DNA of 64,000 nucleotides. It comes from Candidatus Anammoxibacter sp. GTDB lineage: Bacteria > Planctomycetota > Brocadiia > Brocadiales > Anammoxibacteraceae. Position numbers and translations under genes: made by a program. This document shows positions 44,311 to 52,574 of the stretch, piece by piece. The stretch spans positions 195,013-259,012 of the forward strand of contig JAIQZO010000012.1 in assembly GCA_021777055.1 (NCBI GenBank), in the 5' to 3' direction. The first letter of the stretch is position 1. Each line of letters starts with the position of its first letter. Below the pieces are notes generated by a model. The model was not told the DNA's origin. It was given only the letters and a program-made list of their open reading frames with translations, and did not search any database.

Positions 44311-46193
44311 TTTCCAATCCTCCTTACGTCAACAATGCGTCCATCAAAAATCTTAATGGCATTCTTTATAAAATTATTATTCATAATGTCCTTGTCATTT
44401 ACGGGTACATCATCGCAAGTGATTTGCCCTGAATCTGGTACTTTGTCCTCTTGTACTTTATCATCCTCCACTTGCACCTGTACACTTTTACAAATTTTTA
44501 CAGGATTGTCATCTTTTTTTTTTAAATTATCGGATAGGACAATCTTTAGTTTAATTTTCTTGCCTGCAATTTCTTCTGCAATCTGTTCTATAAGCCCTCT
44601 CTCTGCAGGCCTCTCGATCCTCTCCTTATGAATCGTAAACTCTTTTGGAAACTCCACGGTTATTTGATTATTATTATAATCTATACACCTACCTTCTTGC
44701 AATATCGCCCATAGAGACTTTTTTCTGGGAGGTATTTTGTTCAATATGTCAGACCATAACGAACCACCATTCAAGTTTGCCACATTTCCGTTAGAATTAG
44801 AAATCTCAGAATTTACAGGCAGATTTTCAATTGCAACTTCATTGCTGCTATTTTCACCAGAATTCACTGGGTGCTCGTCAACCACAACTTCATTGCAGAC
44901 ACTTTCATCTTGCTGTTTACTATAAGAAATATTTCTATCCGTTACGCAAACCGTTTTATCCTGATCATCATTACTCTCCTCACGATAAACGACACTGTCA
45001 ATATTGACCTCTCTGTCTGCGGTCTCTCTACCTGACGATATCAAAGAAAGCTTTCTTTCCAGTGCTTCAACCATGCCCAAGAGTTCACTAATCCGAAGCA
45101 ACCCTTCAGTTTCTGCCAATTTAATAATGGCAACTTCCAAAAGGATACGTTTGTGTCGATCATCTTTTGATTTTCTATGTACATCAGCCAGAACCTGTAT
45201 CATATATATCAACATATCTGCAGATATCTCCGCATTGCTTTCCAGAAGCTTGCCTTGATACTCTGAAATATTATCACCACCACCACCCTTACCCTTGTTT
45301 ATTATTAAAGCAATTAAGAGGTCCCGTAGATACCAAATTGCCTGATCTATAAATTCAGTTACTCCCTTTCCCCCATCAAAAACGTCCCAAAGATCCCGAA
45401 GAGAGCCATTTACATTATGCTTCAGTACGTTATCAATTAATGAAAAAAGATTCTCTTCATCAATGGTCCCCAATACAGAATGAACATCACTTACAGTAAT
45501 TTTACCATTTGCAAAAGAGATAATCTGGTCTAAAACCGAAAGGGCATCCCTTAACCCACCCCTAGCATATTTTGCAATATAGCGAAAGACCTTCTCCTCT
45601 GCCTCAATGTTTTCTTTCTTACATATCAAAGCAATTTGCTTTTCAATTACTTCAGACGAAATCTCTTTAAAGTTAAAGCGCTGGCACCTTGACTGTACCG
45701 TCTCTGGCAATTTATCCGCACTGGTCGTTGCGAAAATAAACTTTACATGAGGGGGTGGTTCTTCAAGAGTCTTTAAAAGTGCATTAAATGCCTCTTTGGT
45801 GAGCATATGCACTTCATCAATTATATATATTTTATACTTCGAACGCGAGGGTGCATAACTTACGTTTTGTCGTATATTCCTGATCTCATCAATCCCCCTG
45901 TTTGAAGCTCCGTCAATCTCGATCACATCAACGTCATTTCCATTAGAAATAGATTTACAGATATCACAAGCCCCACACGGCTCACCTGGAGCACCTTTAC
46001 TGCAATTAAGTGCCATAGACAAGATGCGAGCCATAGATGTCTTCCCTACCCCCCTAGGGCCGGCAAACAGATATGCATGCGCAACTCTATCTGAACTTAT
46101 TGCATTTTTTAAAGTAGTAACAACTGCATCCTGCCCTACCAGATCACTGAAGAGGGACGGCCGGTACTTCCTGGCAATTACTAAATAAGACAT
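44307..46193 (-). CDS. dnaX: DNA polymerase III subunit gamma/tau
   Basis: The protein has 628 residues. The AAA+ clamp-loader module (1-365) has YRPSLFSDLVGQ, Walker A GPRGVGKTS, the four-cysteine zinc site (NCSKGAPGEPCGACDICKSI), DEVHMLTKEAFNALLKTLEEPP and SRCQRF. A low-complexity linker (about 380-500) leads to a C-terminal domain that should bind the polymerase. The coding strand has a run of ten A (plus-strand T10, 44514-44523) at about codon 558. The gene follows tadA, tRNA-Ser genes and SRP RNA as in other bacteria. Confidence 0.96.
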   Translation of the reverse strand: MSYLVIARKYRPSLFSDLVGQDAVVTTLKNAISSDRVAHAYLFAGPRGVGKTSMARILSMALNCSKGAPGEPCGACDICKSISNGNDVDVIEIDGASNRGIDEIRNIRQNVSYAPSRSKYKIYIIDEVHMLTKEAFNALLKTLEEPPPHVKFIFATTSADKLPETVQSRCQRFNFKEISSEVIEKQIALICKKENIEAEEKVFRYIAKYARGGLRDALSVLDQIISFANGKITVSDVHSVLGTIDEENLFSLIDNVLKHNVNGSLRDLWDVFDGGKGVTEFIDQAIWYLRDLLIALIINKGKGGGGDNISEYQGKLLESNAEISADMLIYMIQVLADVHRKSKDDRHKRILLEVAIIKLAETEGLLRISELLGMVEALERKLSLISSGRETADREVNIDSVVYREESNDDQDKTVCVTDRNISYSKQQDESVCNEVVVDEHPVNSGENSSNEVAIENLPVNSEISNSNGNVANLNGGSLWSDILNKIPPRKKSLWAILQEGRCIDYNNNQITVEFPKEFTIHKERIERPAERGLIEQIAEEIAGKKIKLKIVLSDNLKKKDDNPVKICKSVQVQVEDDKVQEDKVPDSGQITCDDVPVNDKDIMNNNFIKNAIKIFDGRIVDVRRIGK

Positions 46194-46270
46194 AAATTAT
46201 TATAACAAATAATGATATATGATGAGGAGAGAACAAGTTAAACTTCCCGTATTCTATAGCCGTTTATATC

Positions 46271-46447
46271 CAGCGGAATCATAAAAGAGGTATTTAGTGG
46301 TTCAGGTTTTCGTTAGGTTTGGATGTTATGATTGAGTGCTTCGAAAGTTTAACCATCGCTACACCTAGGAAACCACGATTGAATAACATTCAAAGATAGC
46401 AGAAAGATGGATCGCTAAATGTATCATTTATGCCCCTGCTGAGTTAG
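46271..46447. mobile_element. MITE-like element (TATACTCAA family), copy B
   Basis: The core TTCAGGTTTTCGTTAGGTTT, then GGATGTTATGATTGAGTG, and GATTGAATAACATTCAAAG aligns with copies A (inverted) and C. The outer ends CAGCGG-ATCATAAA and TTTATGCCCCTGCTG are imperfectly inverted (about 20 of 29). It lies just upstream of dnaX. Confidence 0.65.
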
Positions 46448-46756
46448 ATTTGGATCTAATGAATGAACGATTTGGCAAATAGCAAAATATAGACAGCCTC
46501 AGCAACATTAAAAGGCGGTAAAAACCGCAATTAATGATTAATCCTTTGTACCAACCGTGCTAAGGGGTTGAAAATGAATAGCAACTAAGGCGAAACATTA
46601 GGCGACAAGTCAGAATAATCTTTAACTGATCACGCCTATAATATTATTTATGTCCTTACTTATAGGATAAAAGTAATTTTGCAGATAAATAGGCCGTGCA
46701 CCTTTCTTCGAATCTTAGGAAAATGGTATAAATGTACAGTTAGCTCCAGTCAAGCT

Positions 46757-46839
46757 ACCTTATGGCACATAAGAACATCTGTTTATGGCTGCTTGCTTCC
46801 GCACCTGACCAGGTTCACAACATCTTATTGCATAAGACT
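46757..46839 (-). ncRNA. ffs: Signal recognition particle RNA (4.5S type)
   Basis: The minus strand carries ACCTGGTCAGGTGCGGAAGC followed by AAGCAGCC. This is the helix-8 symmetric/asymmetric loop and GGAA tetraloop region that binds Ffh. Flanking CTTATG (46831-46836 complement) and CATAAG close the hairpin. Ends are approximate. The position between tRNA-Ser and dnaX matches the Bacillus arrangement tadA-scr-dnaX. Confidence 0.9.
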
Positions 46840-47108
46840 TAACTTTCAATACCACTTATACATATACAACCAGTACCCTGAAAATCCTCGAAAAAGCGAT
46901 CGATCCTGCTTAAGCGGATTGCAGGTACAAGGAACCGCTAGCTCCCCATCTAGCACGGCCATAAGAAAACCTTACTATCAAACTAAAGATTGCAATAAAT
47001 TACTCTTATCTCCTCAACTCACCTCTAGAATAAAAAAGCAGATATACAGGAAAACACCATTTCTTTACCAAAAGCTAATGGCATCGTCCGCAAATATAGT
47101 TAGAAATT

Positions 47109-47204
<96 letters not shown>

Positions 47205-47260
47205 AACGGGATTACTAAAAAAATCTAATTTACAAATCCGTAATTATAAATATACGCTAC

Positions 47261-47352
47261 TGGCGGAGAGAGAGGGATTTGAACCCCCGGGCCCATATTT
47301 CAGAGCCACCCCGTTTCGAGCGGGGACCGTTCGGCCGCTCCGGCATCTCTCC
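47261..47352 (-). tRNA. tRNA-Ser (anticodon CGA), CCA encoded
   Basis: The minus strand starts GGAGAGATGCCGGAGCGG and ends TCTCTCC, G, CCA. The anticodon loop CTCGAAA in stem CCCCG/CGGGG gives CGA (reads TCG). A long variable arm is present. The T-arm loop has TTCAAAT, an A where G is usual. Confidence 0.94.
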
Positions 47353-47505
47353 TGCAACTCTTAACCATTATTCTCAAATTTTAAAGCCCGCATTTTAAAC
47401 GGATCCAAAATTCCAAACCGAATAAGATTATTGCAAAGTACAGCTGCATGGAGAAGGGAAATCTTAATTTAGAAAAAACACACATTTCCAGATCTGCCGT
47501 AGAAT

Positions 47506-47988
47506 TCAACGCACCAAATTCTTCTCACTATTATTTCGTTTGTTCAAAAAAAAGCCTTGCAAAATAGCTCTGCACTCATCGTCTAAAACATTAGATACAA
47601 CTCCAAGCCTTTGCATAGCATTATGTTCCCTTAAAATATCAAATGTTGAAACAGTCCTTATTTTATTATCGGCGGTTCCGTACACCAATGTGCTTATCCT
47701 TGCTTCAAGTATGGCCCCCATGCACATTAGACATGGTTCAAGTGTCACATAGATCGTCGTATCAAGCAAACGCCAGTTCTCTAGATATGCAGCAGCCTGG
47801 GTAATTGCTATCATCTCTGCGTGTGCCGTAGGATCTTTCAACATCTCCCTTTGATTGTGTGCTCTAGCAATCACACGATCATTACAAAGAATAATACAGC
47901 CTACAGGAATCTCTTCTTCTTCAAAAGCTTTTCTTGCTTCTGCCAATGCCATCCTCATATATTGAGCGTGAATATTTAAGCTGTCCAT
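47506..47988 (-). CDS. tadA: tRNA(adenine34) deaminase
   Basis: The protein has 160 residues. The zinc-deaminase motifs are TAHAEMIAI (histidine ligand and catalytic glutamate) and TLEPCLMCMGAILEARI (two cysteine ligands), with VYGTADNK typical of TadA. It makes inosine at the wobble position of tRNA-Arg(ACG), and a tRNA-Arg(ACG) gene lies just upstream. Confidence 0.95.
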   Translation of the reverse strand: MDSLNIHAQYMRMALAEARKAFEEEEIPVGCIILCNDRVIARAHNQREMLKDPTAHAEMIAITQAAAYLENWRLLDTTIYVTLEPCLMCMGAILEARISTLVYGTADNKIRTVSTFDILREHNAMQRLGVVSNVLDDECRAILQGFFLNKRNNSEKNLVR

Positions 47989-48070
47989 TAGGTTATAAGG
48001 TGTGGCACATAGTATTATACAGAGAACTCTGCAAATACAGAAGATATAATTAGATGCCTTTATTTATTAA

Positions 48071-48144
48071 TGCGCCCAGCCCGATTCGAACGGGCAACCG
48101 ACGGTTTCGTAGACCGTTACTCTATCCAATTGAGCCATGGGCGC
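48071..48144 (-). tRNA. tRNA-Arg (anticodon ACG), CCA not encoded
   Basis: The minus strand starts GCGCCCATGGCTCAATTGG and ends TGGGCGC, A. The anticodon loop CTACGAA in stem ACGGT/ACCGT gives ACG, the substrate of TadA. The T-arm is GCCCGTTCGAATCGGGC. The next bases are not CCA, unlike the other tRNAs here. Confidence 0.93.
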
Positions 48145-48426
48145 AAATATTTATTTATACAGTGGGACAAGAACCAAAAAAAACAATACTACAAACTCTT
48201 TGTTTCCGGCGTAAAATTACTTTATATATAAAAATTTTAATGTTTTTGCATAAAAAAGTCAATAAGCGTTTGATTTGGCCCCATATGTGCAGGGCTGATT
48301 TTAGTATTAGTATGAAATTATGTTTCTTATTTGTTTTTATCTTCTTTTTACTCTTTTTATCTAATCCACCCATTGTACAGACAGTCTTTGAGTATAATGT
48401 ACAAATTTTTTCAAATGTCTCCTAAC

Positions 48427-48482
48427 ATACACTCAAAGTGATAAAAAATTTGACATTTAGTGATTTAGGTTTTGTTAGAAAA
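48427..48482. repeat. Half copy of the TATACTCAA element, copy D
   Basis: CATACACTCAAAGTGAT then TTTGACATTTAGTGATTTAG and GTTTTGTTAGA match the outer end and first core block of copy A (inverted). The remainder is missing. CTTTGAGTATA at 48386-48396 faces it in reverse and may be a further end. The rest of 48145-48689 shows no gene. Confidence 0.5.
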
Positions 48483-48689
48483 AAATCAGTTCGTGATTTA
48501 ATCCATGCCGATTCCTATGAGATTAGAGATAAAAACTTAAATAAGCTTGGTCCCTTTGAGCATATAATCAAGGCACCAAAACAAAAATAGACAAAAATAA
48601 ATAAAAACCCTTTGAAATCTGCACCAAATACTAATATCATACTAAGGTTTAGATGATGCAAATTTGTTTTATGTAAGCTGAATAATTTT

Positions 48690-49421
48690 ATGACGACAGA
48701 AATATCTATAGTTTTACCCCTTTATAATGAGGAGGAAAATATTCGTCCGCTAATATCATCACTTTTTAAGGTTATGGAAAGGGTTGATAAAGAATATGAA
48801 ATAATAGCGGTGAATGACGGAAGCAATGATAACAGTGGAAAAATATTGCTTGAACTCGTCAGTACTTACAAAGATGTCCGAATAATTACTTTTGACAAAA
48901 ATTACGGGCTTACGGCATCAATCGATGCGGGTTTTAAAGCTGCAAATGGTACCGTTGTTGTTACTATTGATGCTGATTTACAGAATGAACCGGATGATAT
49001 ACCATTACTTTTAGAAAAGATAAAAGAGTTTGATATGGTATGCGGATGGAGGTTCAAAAGGCACGACCCGTTGTTGAAAAGATTATCCTCAAAGGTTGCA
49101 AATTATGTACGGAATAAACTTTCTGTTGAAGATATAAATGACAGCGCTTGTACTTTAAAAGCGTTTAGAAGGGCGTGTCTTGACAAAATAAAGCTCTATA
49201 ACGGATTTCACAGATTCCTTCCAACGCTTTTTAAAATGGAAGGATTTTCTGTAACTGAAGTTAAAGTGAGGCACCATCCCAGACGCAGAGGTATATCAAA
49301 ATTTAATATCCGGAACAGAATATTTGTCTCATTTATTGATCTTCTGGTCATAGTCTGGATGAAAAAGAGATTATTAGAGTACAACGCTATACAAAACCAA
49401 GAAGACCTTAAAAAAAGTTAA
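48690..49421 (+). CDS. Family 2 glycosyltransferase (dolichol-phosphate-mannose-synthase-like)
   Basis: The protein has 243 residues. The GT-A fold has SIVLPLYNEEENIRPLI, AVNDGSNDNSGKIL, the D-x-D motif in TIDADLQNEPDDIP, and the acceptor-site segment PRRRGISKFNIRNR. A basic hydrophobic tail ends the protein without the two C-terminal membrane helices of ArnC-type enzymes. It transfers a sugar from a nucleotide or to a lipid phosphate. The substrate cannot be deduced. Confidence 0.9.
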   Translation: MTTEISIVLPLYNEEENIRPLISSLFKVMERVDKEYEIIAVNDGSNDNSGKILLELVSTYKDVRIITFDKNYGLTASIDAGFKAANGTVVVTIDADLQNEPDDIPLLLEKIKEFDMVCGWRFKRHDPLLKRLSSKVANYVRNKLSVEDINDSACTLKAFRRACLDKIKLYNGFHRFLPTLFKMEGFSVTEVKVRHHPRRRGISKFNIRNRIFVSFIDLLVIVWMKKRLLEYNAIQNQEDLKKS

Positions 49422-49528
49422 TCAAAATTATTATGATCTGGAAATAATAGCTGCAAATTTGCAATGCTGTTTCCAACAATATCAGTTTTAATATATAATA
49501 ATTGGGATTTAAATTCTTTATTTAAGAA

Positions 49529-50083
49529 ATGATCACCAGTAACCAGAAAGATTCAATTACTATCATACCTATTGATAGTGTCAAAGAATTATTACTTGTG
49601 AAGCTGTCAAAAACGCTGGAAAACGTTTTCAATGTAAACTGTTCCATTAGAGACGAGATGCAAATGCCTCCAGACGCATACGATCATTCAAGAAATCAAT
49701 ACCACTCCACACCAATTATCAAACAGTTAAGAGATAGAGAGGTTCACCACGCCCATAAAATACTGGGAGTAACAGAGCGGGACCTTTTTGTTCCTGATGT
49801 TAACTTTGTGTTTGGCCAATCTTATGTAAACGGAACCGGGTCTGTAATATCGTTGCATAGGCTGCGTGAGGGATTTTACGGAAAAGAACACAATGACGAA
49901 CTCTTTCACGAAAGGATAACAAAAGAGGCTATACATGAACTGGGACATGCGTGGGGCGCATGGCATTGCAAAAAAAAGAAATGCATTATGTCTTTCTCTA
50001 CTACTATAAGAGACACAGATAAAAAATTATTTACATTCTGTAAAAAGTGTAAAAATATTTTTAGTAAAAATATCAAAAAATAG
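49529..50083 (+). CDS. Archaemetzincin-family zinc metalloprotease
   Basis: The protein has 184 residues. The active-site signature H-E-x-G-H-x3-G-x4-H-C-x4-C-x-M is present as EAIHELGHAWGAWHCKKKKC followed by IM. A second cysteine pair is FCKKC. That combined zinc motif with the extra four-cysteine site defines archaemetzincins, which are common in archaea and patchy in bacteria. There is no signal peptide, so it is cytoplasmic. The substrate is unknown. Confidence 0.88.
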   Translation: MITSNQKDSITIIPIDSVKELLLVKLSKTLENVFNVNCSIRDEMQMPPDAYDHSRNQYHSTPIIKQLRDREVHHAHKILGVTERDLFVPDVNFVFGQSYVNGTGSVISLHRLREGFYGKEHNDELFHERITKEAIHELGHAWGAWHCKKKKCIMSFSTTIRDTDKKLFTFCKKCKNIFSKNIKK

Positions 50084-50119
50084 ATATCCTCAATTGCAAT
50101 AGAAGGTTAATTTATAACA

Positions 50120-50608
50120 ATGAAAAAGAGTCTTCTGGAAAGCATATATTTAAAGAGATATTTTATCATCCTAATAACTGCTTTTGTTGGCATTATTGTT
50201 ACTTCGTGCCAAAAGCAGGCCGTTTCAAAAGATGATATTGTCATTAACATTGCAGGTAATAAAGTTACAGTAGAACTTGCAGTTACAATTAAAGAGCAAA
50301 GCAAAGGCTTAATGTATCGTAATAAACTTGCGCCTGACCACGGCATGCTATTTATTTTTCCTCATTCACGCCATGCCTCCTTCTGGATGAAAAACACAAG
50401 AATTCCACTGTCAATTGCATTTATTAAAGAAGATGGATGGATTGCACAAATTGAAGACATGAAACCCCAAAGTTTAAAGACGCACATTTCCGACGTAAAG
50501 GTTAAATATGCCTTAGAGATGGAACAGGGATGGTTTAAGAAAAAAAAGATAAAAGTAGGGGATTTTATGGAAATCCCGTCAGAGTTTACTCAACTGAGTC
50601 ATAAATGA
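50120..50608 (+). CDS. DUF192 family lipoprotein
   Basis: The protein has 162 residues. A membrane segment (about 14-30) ends VTSC, a plausible lipobox. The DUF192 core has VELAVTIKEQSKGLMYRNKL, MLFIFPHSRHASFWMKNTRI, PLSIAFI and VKYALEMEQGW. The family is exported and of unknown function. The last seven codons (FTQLSHK) fall inside the end of a MITE, so the C terminus has been rewritten by insertion. Confidence 0.88.
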   Translation: MKKSLLESIYLKRYFIILITAFVGIIVTSCQKQAVSKDDIVINIAGNKVTVELAVTIKEQSKGLMYRNKLAPDHGMLFIFPHSRHASFWMKNTRIPLSIAFIKEDGWIAQIEDMKPQSLKTHISDVKVKYALEMEQGWFKKKKIKVGDFMEIPSEFTQLSHK

Positions 50609-50766
50609 AACACCTCGTGATTCAGGTTTTGGTTAGATTTGGATGTTACGATTGGGCGGTTCCGTAAGTGGGCCTTAACAACATTGAGAAAATCATGATG
50701 GTACAACATTTAAAGATTACCGAAAATGAATTGCTTAGTGTTTCATTTCCGACGCAGTTGAGTATA
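50587..50766. mobile_element. MITE-like element (TATACTCAA family), copy C
   Basis: TACTCAACTGAGTCATAAAT at 50587 is inverted at 50738-50766 (AAATGAAACAC and GTGTTTCATTT exact). The core GATTCAGGTTTTGGTTAGAT, GGATGTTACGATTG and ACAACATTTAAAGATTACCG follows copies A and B. It overlaps the end of the DUF192 gene. Confidence 0.72.
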
Positions 50767-50828
50767 AAAGAAAAATTATAATTTGGATTGTTTAAAGTTT
50801 TGAATACCGAATAATTACAATTTTTATT

Positions 50829-52529
50829 ATGAAAATAAAAGCAATTATATTTGATTTAGATGATACCCTGTACGATTGTACTGGTATGCTGGCAGAGGCG
50901 TCGAGAAGAAGAGCGGCAAAGACGTTAGTTGATTTGGGAATTCCATGCAGCGAAGAAGAGATATATAATATACTAAATGAAGAATTTGCAAAGCATGGGT
51001 CCTCTTTTTACGTCTTCAATGAAATTGCAAAAAAATATGGAAAAAGTCATGATACGGTCCAAAAAGCACTTAAAGCCTACAATAGTAGTGAAGTCGCAAA
51101 CATTGAGGCGTTTCCGGATGTGATATCAACACTTAAACAGTTAAGACGTAGCGGGTACAAGCTCTTTCTAGTTACATTAGGAGTGCATCAAAGGCAGGAG
51201 AAGAAGATAAAACTCTTGGGTCTAAGCGATCTGTTTGATGAGATAATTATTAGTGATCAGGAGGTTGGGTTACTACTTGAAGAGTGTTATGAGATGCTGT
51301 TAACGATGCACAATTTACGTGCCCATGAGGTTGCTGTTGTTGGAGACCGGACAAGAGAAGAGCTTCGAATCGGCAATACAATGGGCATGACCACGATTAG
51401 AATGCTGCATGGGCGTTTTAAATTAAGTCCCATTAATGCCCGCCTTCAAAATGTTGATTATAAGATTAAACGTATTTTCCAAATACCTACGATTATAAGT
51501 CTAATAAATAAGGGAATGACACCTGATGTTGTTAAAATTGTTGCAATTGGCGGCGGCACTGGCCTGCCTATTGCGTTAGACGGAATAAAGTCGTACAGCA
51601 ACAACATTACCGGCATTGTTGCTGTTACTGATTCAGGTAGAAGTTCTGGAGTCCTCAGGGAGCAGTTTGGGATTCTGCCACCGGGAGATGCAAGAAACTG
51701 CTTAGTTGCTCTTTCAAAATCAGAGGAACAGGAGCAAGATCTGAACAACCTGTTTCAATACAGGTTCGACAAAGGCAGCTTAGACGGAATGAGCCTGGGA
51801 AACCTATTGATGACCGCCTTGATTGACATTACAGGAAGTTTTGATCAAGCGATAAAAAAAGCAAGCAGGATATTATCCATAAAAGGAAAGGTACTGCCAT
51901 CAACCCTTACCAGCACACATATTTGCGCTGAACTTGAAGACGGAACATATGTGGAAGAAGAGTACAACGTCAGGGCAGTTGGAAAAGCCCCCATAAAGAC
52001 CGTATATTTAAAGGATAAAGATGTTAAAGTCCTCCCCGAAGCAGTTAATGATATTAAAAATGCAGAGATCATTATTATCGGGCCCGGCAGTTTGTACACA
52101 AGCGTTATCACAAACCTTCTTGTCCATGACATTAAAACGGCAATCAAAGAATCAACAGCAGTAAAGATCTACATTTGCAATATAGTAAGCCAACCCGGAC
52201 AATCTGATAATTATTCTGTTTCAGACCACATAAGAGCCATAGAAAAATATCTGGGTGAAGGAGTAATTGATTATGTTGTTGTAAATAATAACACACCAGG
52301 AAAAGAGATATTAAAAAAGTATGAAGAAAAAGGTGCGGGCGTCATTATTATGGATGAGGACTCTTATAATTTAAAGCCCATTATAAAAAAGACAGATCTG
52401 GTGGAAGATCTGCCGGATCATAGAATATTATGGGAAAAAGAAGACATGTTAAGGCATGACCCCGAGAAACTTGCAGATGCGGTTTATAGAATATTTGCAG
52501 AAATCCCATTATACAGAGAAGAGGATTAG
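50829..52529 (+). CDS. Fusion protein: HAD-family hydrolase plus YvcK/CofD-like domain
   Basis: The protein has 566 residues. The first part (1-230) is a HAD phosphatase with motif I FDLDDTLYDCTG, motif II LVTLG and the VVGDRTREELRIGNTMGMTTIRM metal loop. The second part (about 236-566) is a complete YvcK/CofD-like domain: KIVAIGGGTGLPIALDGI, AVTDSGRSSGVLREQFG, LPPGDARNCLVAL, SLGNLLMTALIDI, IIIGPGSLYTSVITNLLV and VSQPGQSDNYS. YvcK binds UDP-sugars and links cell-wall synthesis to carbon status. The HAD part may act on a related metabolite. No break separates the two parts. Confidence 0.9.
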   Translation: MKIKAIIFDLDDTLYDCTGMLAEASRRRAAKTLVDLGIPCSEEEIYNILNEEFAKHGSSFYVFNEIAKKYGKSHDTVQKALKAYNSSEVANIEAFPDVISTLKQLRRSGYKLFLVTLGVHQRQEKKIKLLGLSDLFDEIIISDQEVGLLLEECYEMLLTMHNLRAHEVAVVGDRTREELRIGNTMGMTTIRMLHGRFKLSPINARLQNVDYKIKRIFQIPTIISLINKGMTPDVVKIVAIGGGTGLPIALDGIKSYSNNITGIVAVTDSGRSSGVLREQFGILPPGDARNCLVALSKSEEQEQDLNNLFQYRFDKGSLDGMSLGNLLMTALIDITGSFDQAIKKASRILSIKGKVLPSTLTSTHICAELEDGTYVEEEYNVRAVGKAPIKTVYLKDKDVKVLPEAVNDIKNAEIIIIGPGSLYTSVITNLLVHDIKTAIKESTAVKIYICNIVSQPGQSDNYSVSDHIRAIEKYLGEGVIDYVVVNNNTPGKEILKKYEEKGAGVIIMDEDSYNLKPIIKKTDLVEDLPDHRILWEKEDMLRHDPEKLADAVYRIFAEIPLYREED

Positions 52530-52574
52530 AATATCAAAAGTTAGTATAGTTTAGTATAGAATAGAAGGCCATCC

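Noticed and set aside
48054..48425. Plus-strand 123-codon frame with NAPSPIRTGNRRFRRPLLYPIE
   Set aside because: It begins in the antisense of tRNA-Arg and continues into A+T-rich repeat sequence with no protein-like composition.
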